Assembly (NCBI GenBank): GCA_003550325.1
Contig: QKWP01000587.1
Location: forward strand, 28,278-92,277
Origin: Gigaspora rosea
Lineage: Eukaryota; Glomeromycota; Glomeromycetes; Diversisporales; Gigasporaceae
Direction: 5' to 3'
Length of the DNA stretch: 64,000 nt
Shown here: positions 1-10,922 of the stretch, piece by piece
Layout: each line of letters opens with the position of its first letter
Numbering within the stretch: the first letter of the stretch is position 1
Position numbers and translations under genes: made by a program
Notes under the pieces: generated by a model
What the model was told of the DNA's origin: nothing
The model's input: only the letters and a program-made list of their open reading frames with translations
Databases searched by the model: none

Positions 1-2279
1 TTTTTTTTTATTTGGTGATCCGGGTTGAAATTTTTATGACACGGTCAAAACAATATGCAATCGTTAAAGATCTGCTAATCGTCATATATCGCATTTCAAA
101 TAATTGATTATAATCAATTTATAGATATATATCATTTCAAAATAATTATAATTATAATCGATTTATAGATATATAACGATTTAATATAAAAACATGATAT
201 ATATCAATTATAGATATATATCGATTTTTATCCAATTTAATCGATATATAACGATATTATGATATATAACGATATTATGATATATAACGATATTATGATA
301 TATATCGATTATAGATATATATCGATTTTATCCAATTAATCGATATATAACAATATTTTAATCGATATATAACGATATTATATAATCGATATAAAACGAT
401 TAAGTGCTATATATCGATCAATATCTATGTATAAAATTTTCTGATGTATGGAGATGCTCAGTGGCGTACTTTAAAAATAAGTTATTAAAAAATAAATTGT
501 TTAAATAAAATAAATAAAAATTTATATAAATAAATATTAATTTAAAAAAAAGAACCGTTAAATAAAAAATTAAAAATTTAAATTAAAATTATAAAAAAAA
601 AGATTTCGCCAACCAATCAAATTTTTAAATCACATGTTTGTAACTCAAATTTACAAACTTATATTATGTGATCTTAAAAACTTGATTGGCTGGCAAAATT
701 TTTGTGCGGTATTTTTTTTTATTTTTGTTCTTATTTTTTATTTTTTAATTTTTTTTGTATTATTATGAATTTTTTTTTTGATTTTTTACATTTTAAACGT
801 TTTTTTTATTATTATAAATTTTTTGTATTTTTTTATGTATTATTATTTTTATTATTTATTTATTTATTTTTTTTTATTATTTGTTGTTATGAATATTCGA
901 ATGCGATTTTTTTATTCACGTTTATTTGTTTATTTATTTATTTATTTTTTTTTTAATTGTTTACTTTATTATTATTAATAATACTTTCGCTTTTTTTTTA
1001 TTAATTGATAAATGGATAGTAGTTCCAAAATTACAAATAACATTCCACGATTCACGAATAACACATGCTAATTGAGAATCAACATAAATTAAGAAAGATG
1101 TGGAACATTATAATAATAAGGGGTTTCAGAATTAAAATTCGTAAATCTTATTTTGATAAAACAAAAAGACATATTTAATTATCAAATAAGAGATGTACAA
1201 ATTTTATTTATTCTTTAATTAAAGTTCGAATAATACACTTATTTATATGGTCATTATTATAAATTATTTTATTGTTAATCGACACTGCTTCTAATATCGT
1301 TTTATTATTATTAAATAGTTTGTTGATCTGCATAATAAAAAATTTTTACTTATTTTGTCAAATGGGAGTCTCTAAACACTCCCATTTCATTTATCGATTT
1401 CAAAATTTTGATACAATAGAGTTTAAAGAGAGAAAAGGCCAATTATTAATTCTTAAAAAATGAGGGATGGCGATAATTACGAGTTTGATGTAATCATTCA
1501 GTATATTGGGGAATATTATGGTTGGTCATAATATTTTGTGGAGATAAATTGGCCCTTTTAATAGTTCAATAATGGGTTCAATTCATAATTTTAAGAAATA
1601 CCTATTTGGGGCTTAATTTGTCGGCATTTAGGACAAGGTTGACTGGAGATGGTACGATCTTTTCAGTGAAAAATTATTATTCGGGACAAAGGGTTTAAAT
1701 TTTTACATTGCAGACATTTAATTTGGATTAGTCAAAGGATGGAAAAGGCTAAAATTAGACTGAGGATTATTCCTAAAATTAGGGTAAGTAAAATGGTTGT
1801 TAGCATATTTAAAAATCATTATTTCCTTCTCCTTTCTCTTCCAAGAAATAATTTCTGGAATTCATCTAGATTTCTTTGTCTGGCCACTAATGACACCTGA
1901 CAAATACATAAGTTAGAATAGAACATACAAAGTACAAACTTTATGCATAAATCATTTTTTTATATTAACAATATAGAGTTACTTTATTTTGATTGATGCA
2001 TTAATATAAATATCTTATCTAGATATAACCGTTATTTGAATAAGATATAAAACCAGTTATTAGATTTTGTTAAAGATTACAACCTTTCGGATAAAGAGTT
2101 ATCCAGGTACGAGCACTAACTTCAATAAGATAATCACAAGTATGGTATTATAATAATCAGCAATTTATATGTTCAATAGACAGAAAATACTACGTTAAAT
2201 TTTCTGATTGATAAATAGCATGATGGATGGACGTTTGTGCTTTAATATAATAGATTTTTATTAAAATTTTTTTTTTAAT
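1..2279. other. Gene-free AT-rich region
   Basis: No supported gene. Positions 60-430 are dominated by short repeats built on GATATATAACGATATTAT; three near-exact 18-bp copies lie at about 251-305. Long T and A runs fill 700-1000. The region 1470-1910 has slightly higher complexity, but every frame is interrupted and I recognise no protein. Confidence 0.6.
608..694. repeat. Short hairpin (inverted repeat)
   Basis: The arms at 608-636 and about 665-694 are near-exact reverse complements (GCCAACCAATCAA against its complement near 690) around a short loop. The A-rich left flank and T-rich right flank extend the symmetry. This looks like the core of a foldback MITE. I could not define a target duplication. 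Confidence 0.5.
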
Positions 2280-2457
2280 TTATTTAGCAGGCCAGTTTCA
2301 GAGTTTAGTACAGTTTTGGCATATTGGTATTGTTTCGGGTTTTAGGCAAGTTTCGGCCAAGAAGATCATGCCTGAAACTGGTAATACCAGTTTCGGTTTC
2401 GGTTAATCTGGAACTATATAGTTTCGGGCAGCATCATTAAATATAATCTATGTATTA
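2280..2457. repeat. GAAACTGG-rich palindromic stretch
   Basis: GAAACTGG, CCGAAAC and their complements recur at about 2285, 2330, 2370 and 2390, giving an imperfect palindrome next to the foldback cluster. It is probably a decayed transposon end. Family unknown. Confidence 0.3.
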
Positions 2458-3209
2458 GGCCATGCAAACTAATAAAATTGGTTCTTATAACCCAGCTGGG
2501 TAACTTTTTTTGAAAAGTTAAAAATTTTTGTTATAATAAAATTTTTTTTGAAAAAAAATTTTATAAAATTTTTATATTAATTCGTGATCCATATACCAAC
2601 TAGTGAAAATATATAGTAAAATATGGGGAAATTAATTAGTGTTTTTTCAAATTTCAGGAATCTGGCACTGTCAGAGCAATAGCGACTTTTTTTACTAAGC
2701 TAACCTTTCTTCTCTATTAAACGAAAGTTGTAGAGCACATTCTTGCGATTCTAATGGTGGTAAAATCATTAAAATTGGCTCAGTAGATCATAAGATATCA
2801 TTAATTAACTTTTCGCGACCATATAAAGTTCCTATATAAACAATAATATTGTTTACATAGGAACTTTATATGGTCGCGAAATGTTTTTTAACGATATATT
2901 GTGATCTACCGAGCCAATTTTAATGATTTTACCACTATTAGAATCGCAAGAATGTGCTCTACAACTTTCGTTTAGTAGAGAAGAAAGGTTAGCTTAGTAA
3001 AAAAAGTCGCTATTGCTCTGACAGTGCCAGATTCCTGGAATTTGAAAAAACACTAATTAATTCCCCCCACATTTTACTATATATTTTCACTGGTTGGTAT
3101 ATGGATCACGAATTAAAAATATTTTTAAATATAATATTTTTTGCTAGCTGGCCGGGTCCTATTTGCTTGTCCCATGTTATAAGAACTAACTAATTTAATT
3201 TGCGTGGCC
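2458..3209. mobile_element. Foldback DNA element with GGCC termini
   Basis: This is a long palindrome. The left end GGCCATGCAAACTAATAAAA (2458) is matched in inverse at 3175-3209, and the inner arms (about 2585-2845 and 2850-3115) are almost perfect complements around a centre near 2848. TTA lies on both sides (2455-2457 and 3210-3212), which would fit a PIF/Harbinger-type 3-bp target duplication. I see no coding capacity. Confidence 0.6.
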
Positions 3210-3211
3210 TT

Positions 3212-3392
3212 ACATGTAAAATTTAATGCTAAACAACTTTTTCTAAGTTAAAAAAGTAGATTGTTTTAGTAAAAAAAAGTTTTATATGTACTAACTTTGG
3301 AAAATTTTGATTTTTCTTATAAAATGTTTTTTTTTACTTAGAGAATATATCTTTATGACTTAAAAAAAGTTGTTTAGAATAAAATTTTACAT
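3212..3392. repeat. Small foldback element
   Basis: The arms at about 3212-3250 (ATGTAAAATTTAATGCTAAA) and 3355-3392 are inverted copies around an A/T-rich loop. It sits directly between two larger foldback elements and may be an independent insertion. Confidence 0.45.
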
Positions 3393-3401
3393 TATTAGTT
3401 A

Positions 3402-4346
3402 TAGGACATGTCCCCTTAAAATAGCTTTGAAATAAGTTTATAATAAAAATTATAATAAAAACATATGAATTTACTATAAACTTTGGGCTGAAGATCCTTT
3501 TCGGCTTAACTAATTAACTTAAAATTAAATTTTATAAACATATAGAACAAGAAAAGAAGAAAAATTTGAACTTAAAAACTGAATTGAAATTTCATCAATT
3601 TTGTACTTTTTTAAAATATAACTTAGCCAAAAACAAAAATTTACTAATTTTAAATAGCAATTATGTGTAAAATCATGCTCTGAACAAGTTTACTTATGCG
3701 ACCAAAGAAGGTTACCTTGTAAGAAAAATGTGTTTGCTATATGCTAAAGTTAAAAATTTTTAGTTTGCAATATAAAACCCCTTTTTTTGTCAAGATAACC
3801 TGCTTTGGGCCTCTAAGTAAACTTGTTCAGGGGGTATTTCTTTTTTCTCTAACTTTAACCCTATTTTTCACCCAGTAAAAGTCTAAAAAAACGCGTTTTG
3901 ACCTTAATTTGAGTAGAAATACCCCTGAACAAGTTTACTTAGAGGCCCAAAGCAGGTTATCTTGACAAAAAAAGGGGTTTATATTGCAAACTAAACATTT
4001 TTAACATTAGCATATAGCAAACCTATTTTTCTTACAAGGTAACCTTCTTTGGTTGCATAAGTAAACTTGTTCAGAGCACGATTTTACACATAATTGCTAA
4101 TTTAAAATTAGTAAATTTTTGTTTCTGGCTAAGTTATATTTGAAAAAGTACAAAATTGATGAAATTTCAACACGGTTTTTAAGCTCAAATTTTTCTTCTT
4201 TTCTTGTTTTATTTGTTTGTAAAATTTAATTTTAAGTTAATTAGTTAAGCTGAGAAGGATCTTCAGCCCAAAGTTTATAGTAAATTCATATGTTTTTATT
4301 ATAATTTTTATTATAAACTTATTTCAAAGGGACATGTTCTATGACT
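3402..4346. mobile_element. Large foldback element centred near 3870
   Basis: The outer arms (about 3402-3520 and 4235-4346, including ATAGGACATGTCCC and its inverse) and the inner arms (3770-3845 and 3905-3985, including CCTGCTTTGGGCCTCTAAGT and its inverse) are near-perfect complements over most of the 945 bp. There is no open reading frame of note. Transcription through it would give a long hairpin RNA (inference). Confidence 0.6.
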
Positions 4347-4355
4347 GTTATATAA

Positions 4356-4570
4356 AGCTACACAAATTAAATTAGTTGGTTCTTATAACATGAAACAAGC
4401 AAATAGGACCTGGCCAGCTAGCAAAAAATGTTATATTTAAAAAATTTTTAATATAAAAATTTTTATAAATTTTTTTTTCAAAAAAAATTTTATTATAACA
4501 AAAATTTTTAACTTTTCAAAAAAAGTGTCCAGCCGGATTGTGAGAACCAATTTTATTAGTTTGCATGGCC
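4356..4570. mobile_element. Short derivative of the GGCC-ended foldback family
   Basis: The right end reads as the inverse of GGCCATGCAAACTAATAAAA and finishes at 4570. The left side (4360-4440) matches the inverse of 3130-3205 in the first element. It therefore looks like an internally deleted member of the 2458-3209 family. Confidence 0.5.
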
Positions 4571-4854
4571 TAATGTGCTATTTTATATATATTTTATACT
4601 TTATTAAGTAAAATTTTAATTTTTAAAAAATAATATTTTTTGCTTATAAAATCATGTGATTTGATTGGTCAAAGCAAGGGGTGCAACATGTTGTAGGTGT
4701 GATATGTCACAGGTGTAACAAATTTATTTTCCTTTTTTAAATTGATTTATTAATTATTAAAACTTGGAACATAGTTGGGACACTTGGAATACTAAGATGT
4801 TGGGATGTTGGGACATAGCAAAAAAAGTCTGGGACAGCGAAAATGTACAATACT

Positions 4855-5012
4855 GTGGGTACCTGTGAGTTTTGTGAGCTGGGCTAGAGCATCAAATTTT
4901 GAGCACCAGGTTAAGGATAAGGGCTCAGGAGTCAAACTCTTACACAGACGAATAGGGCTAGGGTATTGCTATTACTTGGCTCTACCCAGTCCATGCGGAG
5001 GCCTAATTACAA
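4855..5012 (+). mobile_element. Possible tRNA-derived SINE fragment
   Basis: This is an island of higher GC. GGGCTAGAGCATC (about 4882) resembles a Pol III A box, and GGAGTCAAACTC (about 4928) resembles a B box, spaced roughly as in a tRNA. No clear tail or target duplication was found. It could also be an unrelated unique sequence. Confidence 0.3.
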
Positions 5013-5441
5013 TCAATATTACATAATAGATCAATCAGAATCTGATAATTTTGGTATCATACAATTTGTCTTATTGAAATAAATGGAATAGTATCAAATT
5101 TGGTTAATTCTAATTATTTGGTCACAAAATATTGCTCATTAAATTTATTTAAAAATATGTTCTTAATTTAATATAGTGTTTCTAATTGACACATTAATGA
5201 TATCTTGCTATTGATCAGAACCACATAAATTTGGTACTATTCAATTTGTCTTATTGAAACAAGTCAAATAGTACCAAAATCATGCGATTCTAATTAATAG
5301 TTCATGAAGTATCATTATTTAACCAAAATTAGCTATTCAAACCAATTTTTAAAATTAATATAAAATAGCGAATAACTCTTGATAGATTAGTTTGATTGTA
5401 ATGATTTTGTCCAAACTAATTACTTAAAGAAACGATTTCAA

Positions 5442-5474
5442 GTCTTACCTCAACATTTAAAAAAAAAAAAAAAA
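5442..5474 (+). mobile_element. Extremely 5'-truncated retroposon insertion
   Basis: About 17 bp (GTCTTACCTCAACATTT) followed by 16 or so A residues is flanked by a 13-bp direct repeat with one mismatch: GAAACGATTTCAA at 5429-5441 and GAACCGATTTCAA at 5475-5487. The layout is that of target-primed insertion of only the last bases of a poly-A retroposon. The 3' end resembles that of the longer retroposon at 9575-9890 (CCTCACCTT then A). Confidence 0.55.
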
Positions 5475-5691
5475 GAACCGATTTCAATGAACACAAAATC
5501 ATTAAAATCCAATCACAGAGTCACAATATTATTAGAGTTTTTATATTATTTTTGATGAAATTAAATTAATTGATAATCCAAATAAGATCTGTACTATTAT
5601 CATATTGGAACAATAATAAATTTTGGAGATAAAGGGAGCACTAGATACTACCTGATTTCTTAGGGTGAGGAGGTCTCTGGTCTAGTTAGTA

Positions 5692-5972
5692 GGGTTCCGC
5701 AATTTGATTTGATTTTCAAATATTTGAATCAAATATTTGATCAAATTCAAATTCAAATTTGACTATATTTAATTTGATCAAATTCAAATATGGTCAAATT
5801 TGATTTGATTTGGCAAATATTTGATTTGATTTGAAAATTACTATTAAAAATTCAAATTCAAATAAATTCAAATTCAAATATTTGAATCAAATTAAATTCA
5901 AATCAGGATCAGTTTGATTTGATCAAATTCAAATTGATCAAATATTTGATTTGATTTGGATTTGAGGAACCC
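5692..5972. mobile_element. TA-inserting MITE, GGGTTCC ends, copy 1
   Basis: This 281-bp palindromic element is built from AAATTTGAT-type words. It begins GGGTTCC and ends GGAACCC, with TA on each side (5690-5691 and 5973-5974). A second copy lies at 10646-10922. The TA duplication suggests a Tc1/mariner-like transposase source. Non-coding. Confidence 0.65.
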
Positions 5973-6045
5973 TACTAGTCAGGTTACTATATATCTTTTA
6001 TTCTGATTGGCTAATACAACAGTGTTGGTATTGAATGATGTTCAA

Positions 6046-6560
6046 ATAAATTCAATTGGATTTTTGGACATTTGGACATTGGATAATGTCTAATTTGTCC
6101 AATTAATTTTAATAATTTTTTGGACCATTGGGTATTGGACAATGTTCAATAAAGTATTAAACTAATTAAACATATGTTCAATTATATAAATTGGACATAT
6201 GTCCAATTGTCCAATAATTTTATTGAATAAAATTTAATACATAATATAAAAATAGGGAAAATTTTCAAAAATTCAAATCCAAAAAATCTTACAATAATTT
6301 GATTTAACACAAAAAATAATATACTGCCTTACAATATATACTTATTTGTCTAGTGAAGCTAAATTACTATTATTTGAAATATTATATATCTATATATTGT
6401 CCAATAAATCATAATATTCAATTAAATCATTTGGACAAATTGGACATTGTCCAAATGTCCAAATGTCCAAATTGTCCAAATGTCCAAATGTCCAAATTGT
6501 CCAAATGTCCAAATGTCCAAATTGTCCAAATGTCCAATATTGTAATGTCCATCTCTAAAT
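6046..6560. repeat. TTGGACA/TGTCCAA repeat array
   Basis: TGGACAT and ATGTCCA words fill this stretch. At about 6425-6540 they form a tandem array of CCAAATGTCCAAATGTCCAAATT-like units of about 24 bp. The left half carries the inverse words, so the whole is an expanded palindrome. The small frame through it only reads the repeat (CPNVQ motifs) and is not treated as a gene. Confidence 0.6.
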
Positions 6561-7170
6561 ACAACATATTATTTATACTAGAAAAATAAAAACTATTTAG
6601 GATTTAAAAGACCAAATATAAGCCAATAAACATTAGTTGAATTGTTTTGATTGTTGTTTTTTTACATTATACCTGATTTAGCCAATCAAATTCATAATTT
6701 GCAAACATACACACAAACCAGGTGCCCTTTAGACAATAATATATTTTTAAAAATACTATAGTCGGTACCACCTAAAGCCAACAACTTTTTATATATAGGC
6801 GCCAATTTTTTAGCTGCAGTGTAATATGATTAACCAATAAAAATGCAAAAAAATTTAAATTTTATTAATAAATTTTAAAATTTTGTTAATAAAATTAAAT
6901 TTTGTTATGTTTTTTTTATATATAAGCGCCAAATTTTTAAACTATATATAACTTTAAATTGATATAAACTTTTTAAAATAAGAAATACTAAAAATTTTAT
7001 TTGTAGATTTGATAGTTTAATCAAAAAGCTATTAAATTTATAAAAACTTTTTTTTCAGTTTATTTTATATAAAAAAAAATATAAAAGTTTAAAATTTTAT
7101 AGTTAAAAGTTGATGGCTTTTCATGATAGCAACTGTATATATAAAAATTTTGTTAGTTAATAAATTTTGA
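6561..7170. other. Gene-free AT-rich region
   Basis: No gene seen. TATATAGGCGCCAATTTTTT recurs at about 6793 and, with a change, at 6917. An inverted GTTGGCTTT-type word near 7110 suggests a decayed foldback element. Confidence 0.4.
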
Positions 7171-7992
7171 TATACTGGTCCAATTTGTATGATTTAACTA
7201 CCAAAATGATCCTCTCTTTGAGAGGATTCTAAAAGCCCAAAATCATAAGAATCTAACTATAGAATTATAAAATCGATATAGATTTGTGTATTATTACAAT
7301 ATATGATATATTTTATTTATTTAATAAATTCCATATATAGGGGCATCCATAAATAACATTATGTACCCCCTTTACTATATAAAAAAATTTCAAAATCTAT
7401 ATATTTATATATAAAATTTTGCAAAAACTTGAATAACTTGTGACACAGTAATCCAATTTGGATAATTTAGGTACCATCCGATTCGTCTCAGTAAGACGAA
7501 TCCAAAATACCAAAATCATGTCATTTGGATTACTGGATCAAAAGATATTCGCAAAAAACTATTGATTATATAGTACTTATATAGTAACTTTATAAGAAAA
7601 AATATGACCAATAGTATTTGGCCAATAACTTTTGAAACAGTGATCCAAATGAAATGAAATTGGTACCATTCGACTCCTCTCAATGAGACGAATCGAATAG
7701 TACCAAAATCATTAAATTTGGACCACTAAATCAGTTTTAGACAATTTTTTCTAAAAAAATTATGTTATATTTTTTTGACCTCTCACCCTACTTTAAGAGG
7801 AAAACATTATCTTTTACCCAACTCTCTCTCTTGTATAAAGTTATTTCTGGATACCTCCATATAGTAATAATGCACAAATTTATATCGATCTTATGATCCT
7901 GTGATTAGATTCTTGTTATTTTGAGCTTGTTAAAATCCTCTTTTTGAGGTGATCATTTTGGTAGTTAAATTACCCAAATTGGACCAGTGGAT
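7171..7992. mobile_element. Hairpin element interrupted by another element
   Basis: The arms at 7171-7335 and 7860-7992 are inverted copies (TACTGGTCCAATTT, then CTACCAAAATGATCCTCTC). They match the uninterrupted 290-bp relative at 8021-8310. The middle, about 7340-7858, is an inserted element that is not part of the family. Confidence 0.6.
7340..7858. mobile_element. Element nested in the 7171-7992 hairpin element
   Basis: Its ends are GGGGCATCCATAAATAAC and the imperfect inverse GTTATTTCTGGATACCTCC. ATATA occurs on both sides and may be the target duplication. Two hairpin modules lie inside, at about 7441-7550 and 7640-7735, each with a TCTC..GAGA centre (GACTCCTCTCAATGAGACGA). Confidence 0.5.
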
Positions 7993-8020
7993 TAAAAATT
8001 ATTTATTATATTTTATATCT

Positions 8021-8310
8021 GATCTACTGGTCCAATTTAGATGATTTAACTACCAAAATGATCCTCTCAAAAAGAGGATTCTAACAAGTTCAAAATTACA
8101 AAAATCTAATTACAGGATCATAAGATCGATACAGATTTGTGTATTATTACTATATAGTATTTATTTAATAAAACTATATAGTAATAATAAACAAATTTAT
8201 ATTGATCTTATGATTCTGTAATTAGATTTTTGAGGGTTTGGGCTTGTTAGAATTCTCTCTTTGAGAGGATCCTTTTGGCAGTTAAATCATCCAAATTGGA
8301 CTAGTAGATC
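8021..8310. mobile_element. Uninterrupted hairpin element
   Basis: This is a 290-bp near-perfect palindrome with arms GATCTACTGGTCCAATTT and the inverse at 8290-8310, centred near 8168 on ACTATATAGT-like sequence. It is a sister of the interrupted copy just upstream. Non-coding. Confidence 0.6.
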
Positions 8311-8937
8311 AAAAGTTATTAACTATTAAAGGTTATAAATATTTAATATATATGAAATTTGATTGGCTATTAAATCAGTCAGGTAGGGAGAAGGGAGTAG
8401 GCTATATAGTAAATGAAAATCAGGTAATTTTGGCACTCCCCTAATAGCAAATTATATTTATATAATTACTGCCTTTATACTATATGTCTAAAAATTCCAT
8501 TAAAATTTCGCTAGTTCAATGTATTGATTTTTTTTAAAATAAGTTGTATAATTATTATTCTCTTTATATATTTTTTTAAACATATATATATTAAAGAAAT
8601 TTAAAAATACTATCTTGATTTGTAATAAATAAATAATAAAAATTCTAATTATTCATAACATTGATTGGTTCAAATTCCAAGTATTTTGTAAAAACATTGC
8701 TCTAATTTGAGAAAAAATTTTTTAATATTATTATAGGCATACCGGTAATTAGTGTAAATAAGAAAAAAATAAACAAAATATTTTGCTCTGAAATTTTGAA
8801 ACTTCAGTATAATTAACTCTGAATCAGAAAAGAAAACAATAATAGTGATACTTAATAAAAATACTGTTACAGCTTCATAATCTTTAGCTTGATTAACTTG
8901 GATCAAAGAGAAGAAAAGTAGTTAGGGTGGGACATAA
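8311..8937. other. Gene-free AT-rich region
   Basis: No gene supported. A partial palindrome at 8355-8452 contains AATCAGGTAATTTTGGCACT, which resembles the ends of the G-rich palindrome at 11485-11635. Confidence 0.35.
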
Positions 8938-10345
8938 GGGCACAGGCATGCCTATAGGTATGAATTTTTTCTATATGTCTATATAGGCATCTATATATAA
9001 TTATATAAATGAACTAATCTTTATAATTAGTTTTTTATTTTATTTATATTAAGAGTGTTGCTAACTTGCCCCCCTAGTGATGTAACTACCCTATAATTTA
9101 CCAATTAGGTCGCAGGATCTTGTGTAACAAATAAAGAAAATTTTAAGAAAATTTAGAAAAAAATCAAAAAATTATCAATATCGCAAAATTTTATTACAAA
9201 AACTAGCTTTGGGCTATTAAATAAAAGTTTTTGGCATTTAATTTTGCATATAAATAATCAATCCATCCTCTAACTTAATATACCTATACCCTTACCCTAA
9301 CCCTAATCTTTAAAAGAATAATTTTTTATATAAAAAACTTCTATAAAAATAAAGGGTGGTTAAAATTTATAACTTTAACCAGGTGTTAAAATTAGTTAAA
9401 TTCTTATATTAAATATAATTTCAATAAATTAATTATTTTATAAATAAAGTTATTGTTTTATTTGTTTTAGTTTTTTTAAAATAAAGTTATTTTTTTATTT
9501 GTTTTAGTTTTTAATAATTATTAAAAAATAAATTATAATATAAAATAAGAAAATATCATTTTAGTACTATAATACCCGACCAATTACACTCTAACTCTAG
9601 CAATTGCCCACTGATAGGCCAAGCCCTTCGAAAAATTAGCATTTGGTCCATAATGTGGATCAAATACAGTACACCTACAAACAATATTTTAACCATCCAA
9701 ATCTAGGTGAGTCTTGACCACTCTAGTAGGTTTAGGTCACAGATAAATTAGTCTGAGCTTCTATTCTTGCATATAATTTATATGTATTTGTCCTTGTACA
9801 ATTTAAGTTTTTCACATTATATGTAATTATTTATATAAATTACCCAATAAAGATATAAGCAAGGCCTCACCTTAAAAAAAAAAAAAAAAAAGCACTATAA
9901 TACTGTAATGCTACTCTATATATAATAAATAAAATTAGTATAACAAGTAAATCAAAACAATATTTATCAAAACAAAAATTAAATTTTTTAATAGAGAATA
10001 AAGTTAAAATAAAAGATTAGAATTAGATAGTATTTATAGTAAAATTTAATAAAAAAATAATTTTTTTTATTAATGTTCAAATAATAGTTTTTTAGAAAAA
10101 TTTTAAGCTATACTAATTTTTTATTTGTATTATACAAACCTAATCTGTATGTTACACCTGATCTTAAATTTTAATTCATTAAAATGTTCTAGTACTATAT
10201 GCTATAGTATTATAAATTAAATAATTTAAAAATTTTTGGTTTTTTTAAAAAAATAAATATTTTTGAATATGCCTATGGGCATGTCTAGGCATGTCTCAAG
10301 CTCTGTTTTATGCCCATATTTGGCATAGCTAAATTTTTTTATGCC
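8938..10345. mobile_element. Candidate decayed element with GCATGCC-type ends
   Basis: CAGGCATGCCTATAGGTATG near 8951 is matched in inverse, imperfectly, near 10270-10300 (ATGCCTATGGGCATGTCTAG). The ends are degenerate and no target duplication was found. The interior is AT-rich non-coding sequence carrying a younger retroposon (9575-9890) and a few telomere-like CCCTAA words at 9290-9310. Confidence 0.3.
9575..9890 (+). mobile_element. SINE-like retroposon with poly-A and target duplication
   Basis: This 316-bp insertion ends in AATAAAGATATAAGCAAGG, CCTCACCTT and about 18 A. The flanks AGTACTATAATA (9563-9574) and AGCACTATAATA (9891-9902) are a 12-bp direct repeat with one mismatch. No coding capacity. 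The Pol III origin is not clear; GGATCAAATAC near 9657 is only weakly B-box-like. Confidence 0.6.
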
Positions 10346-10645
10346 CTTTATCCTAAAAGTAGTGCATTTATTAAGTTTTTTGCAAGAGCAAATCGTAACT
10401 TTTTAAAGCTTCTGCATAATTAATTTAAATCAGCAGAAGAGCAAAAACACTTATAAAAATACAGTTCAAAACCCTTGGAACTTGGTTTAATTGGTTTTGT
10501 TGAGAATAAAGGGAAATTTTGCAAGAGCATCCTTCTGGCCTCAATTGGTCCAATGCTCTTTACTAGTATGACTAATGTGATTCTTGTAGATCAAAATATA
10601 CTTTCTATTATTCTTCTACAGTAAGTGATCACTTTATAAGAATTA

Positions 10646-10922
10646 GGGTTTCACAATTTGATTTGATCATCAAATATTTGAATCAAATATTTGATCAAAT
10701 TCAAATTCAAATTTGACTATATTTGATTTGATCAAATTCAAATATGACCAAATTTGATTTGATTTGACAAATATTTGATTTGATTTGAAAATTACTATTA
10801 AAAATTCAAATTCAAATCAAATTCAAATTCAAATATTTGAATCAAATCAAATTTAAATCAGGGTTAATTTGATTTGATCAAATTCAAATTGATCCAATAT
10901 TTGATTTGAATTTGAGGAACCC
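10646..10922. mobile_element. TA-inserting MITE, GGGTTCC ends, copy 2
   Basis: This 277-bp copy of the element at 5692-5972 is collinear throughout. It starts GGGTTTC, ends GGAACCC, and has TA on both sides (10644-10645 and 10923-10924). The two copies differ mainly by single-base changes. Confidence 0.65.

Larger units (their letters stand above)
4571..5690. other. Gene-free region with hairpin modules
   Basis: No gene. Two hairpin modules built around a TTTGTCTTATTGAAA centre lie at about 5027-5120 and 5215-5310, with arms of the form TTGGTACTAT / ATAGTACCAA. They belong to the hairpin superfamily described under the findings. Confidence 0.45.

Noticed and set aside
702-978. Phe/Tyr-rich frames at the window start
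   Set aside because: Low-complexity T-rich DNA gives such frames by chance; no start context or similarity.
6353-6589. 78-codon frame with repeated CPNVQM
   Set aside because: It only translates the CCAAATGTCCAAATG minisatellite.
9289-9310. CCCTAACCCTAA words as a telomere end
   Set aside because: Only two or three units lie inside continuous sequence, so this is not a chromosome end.
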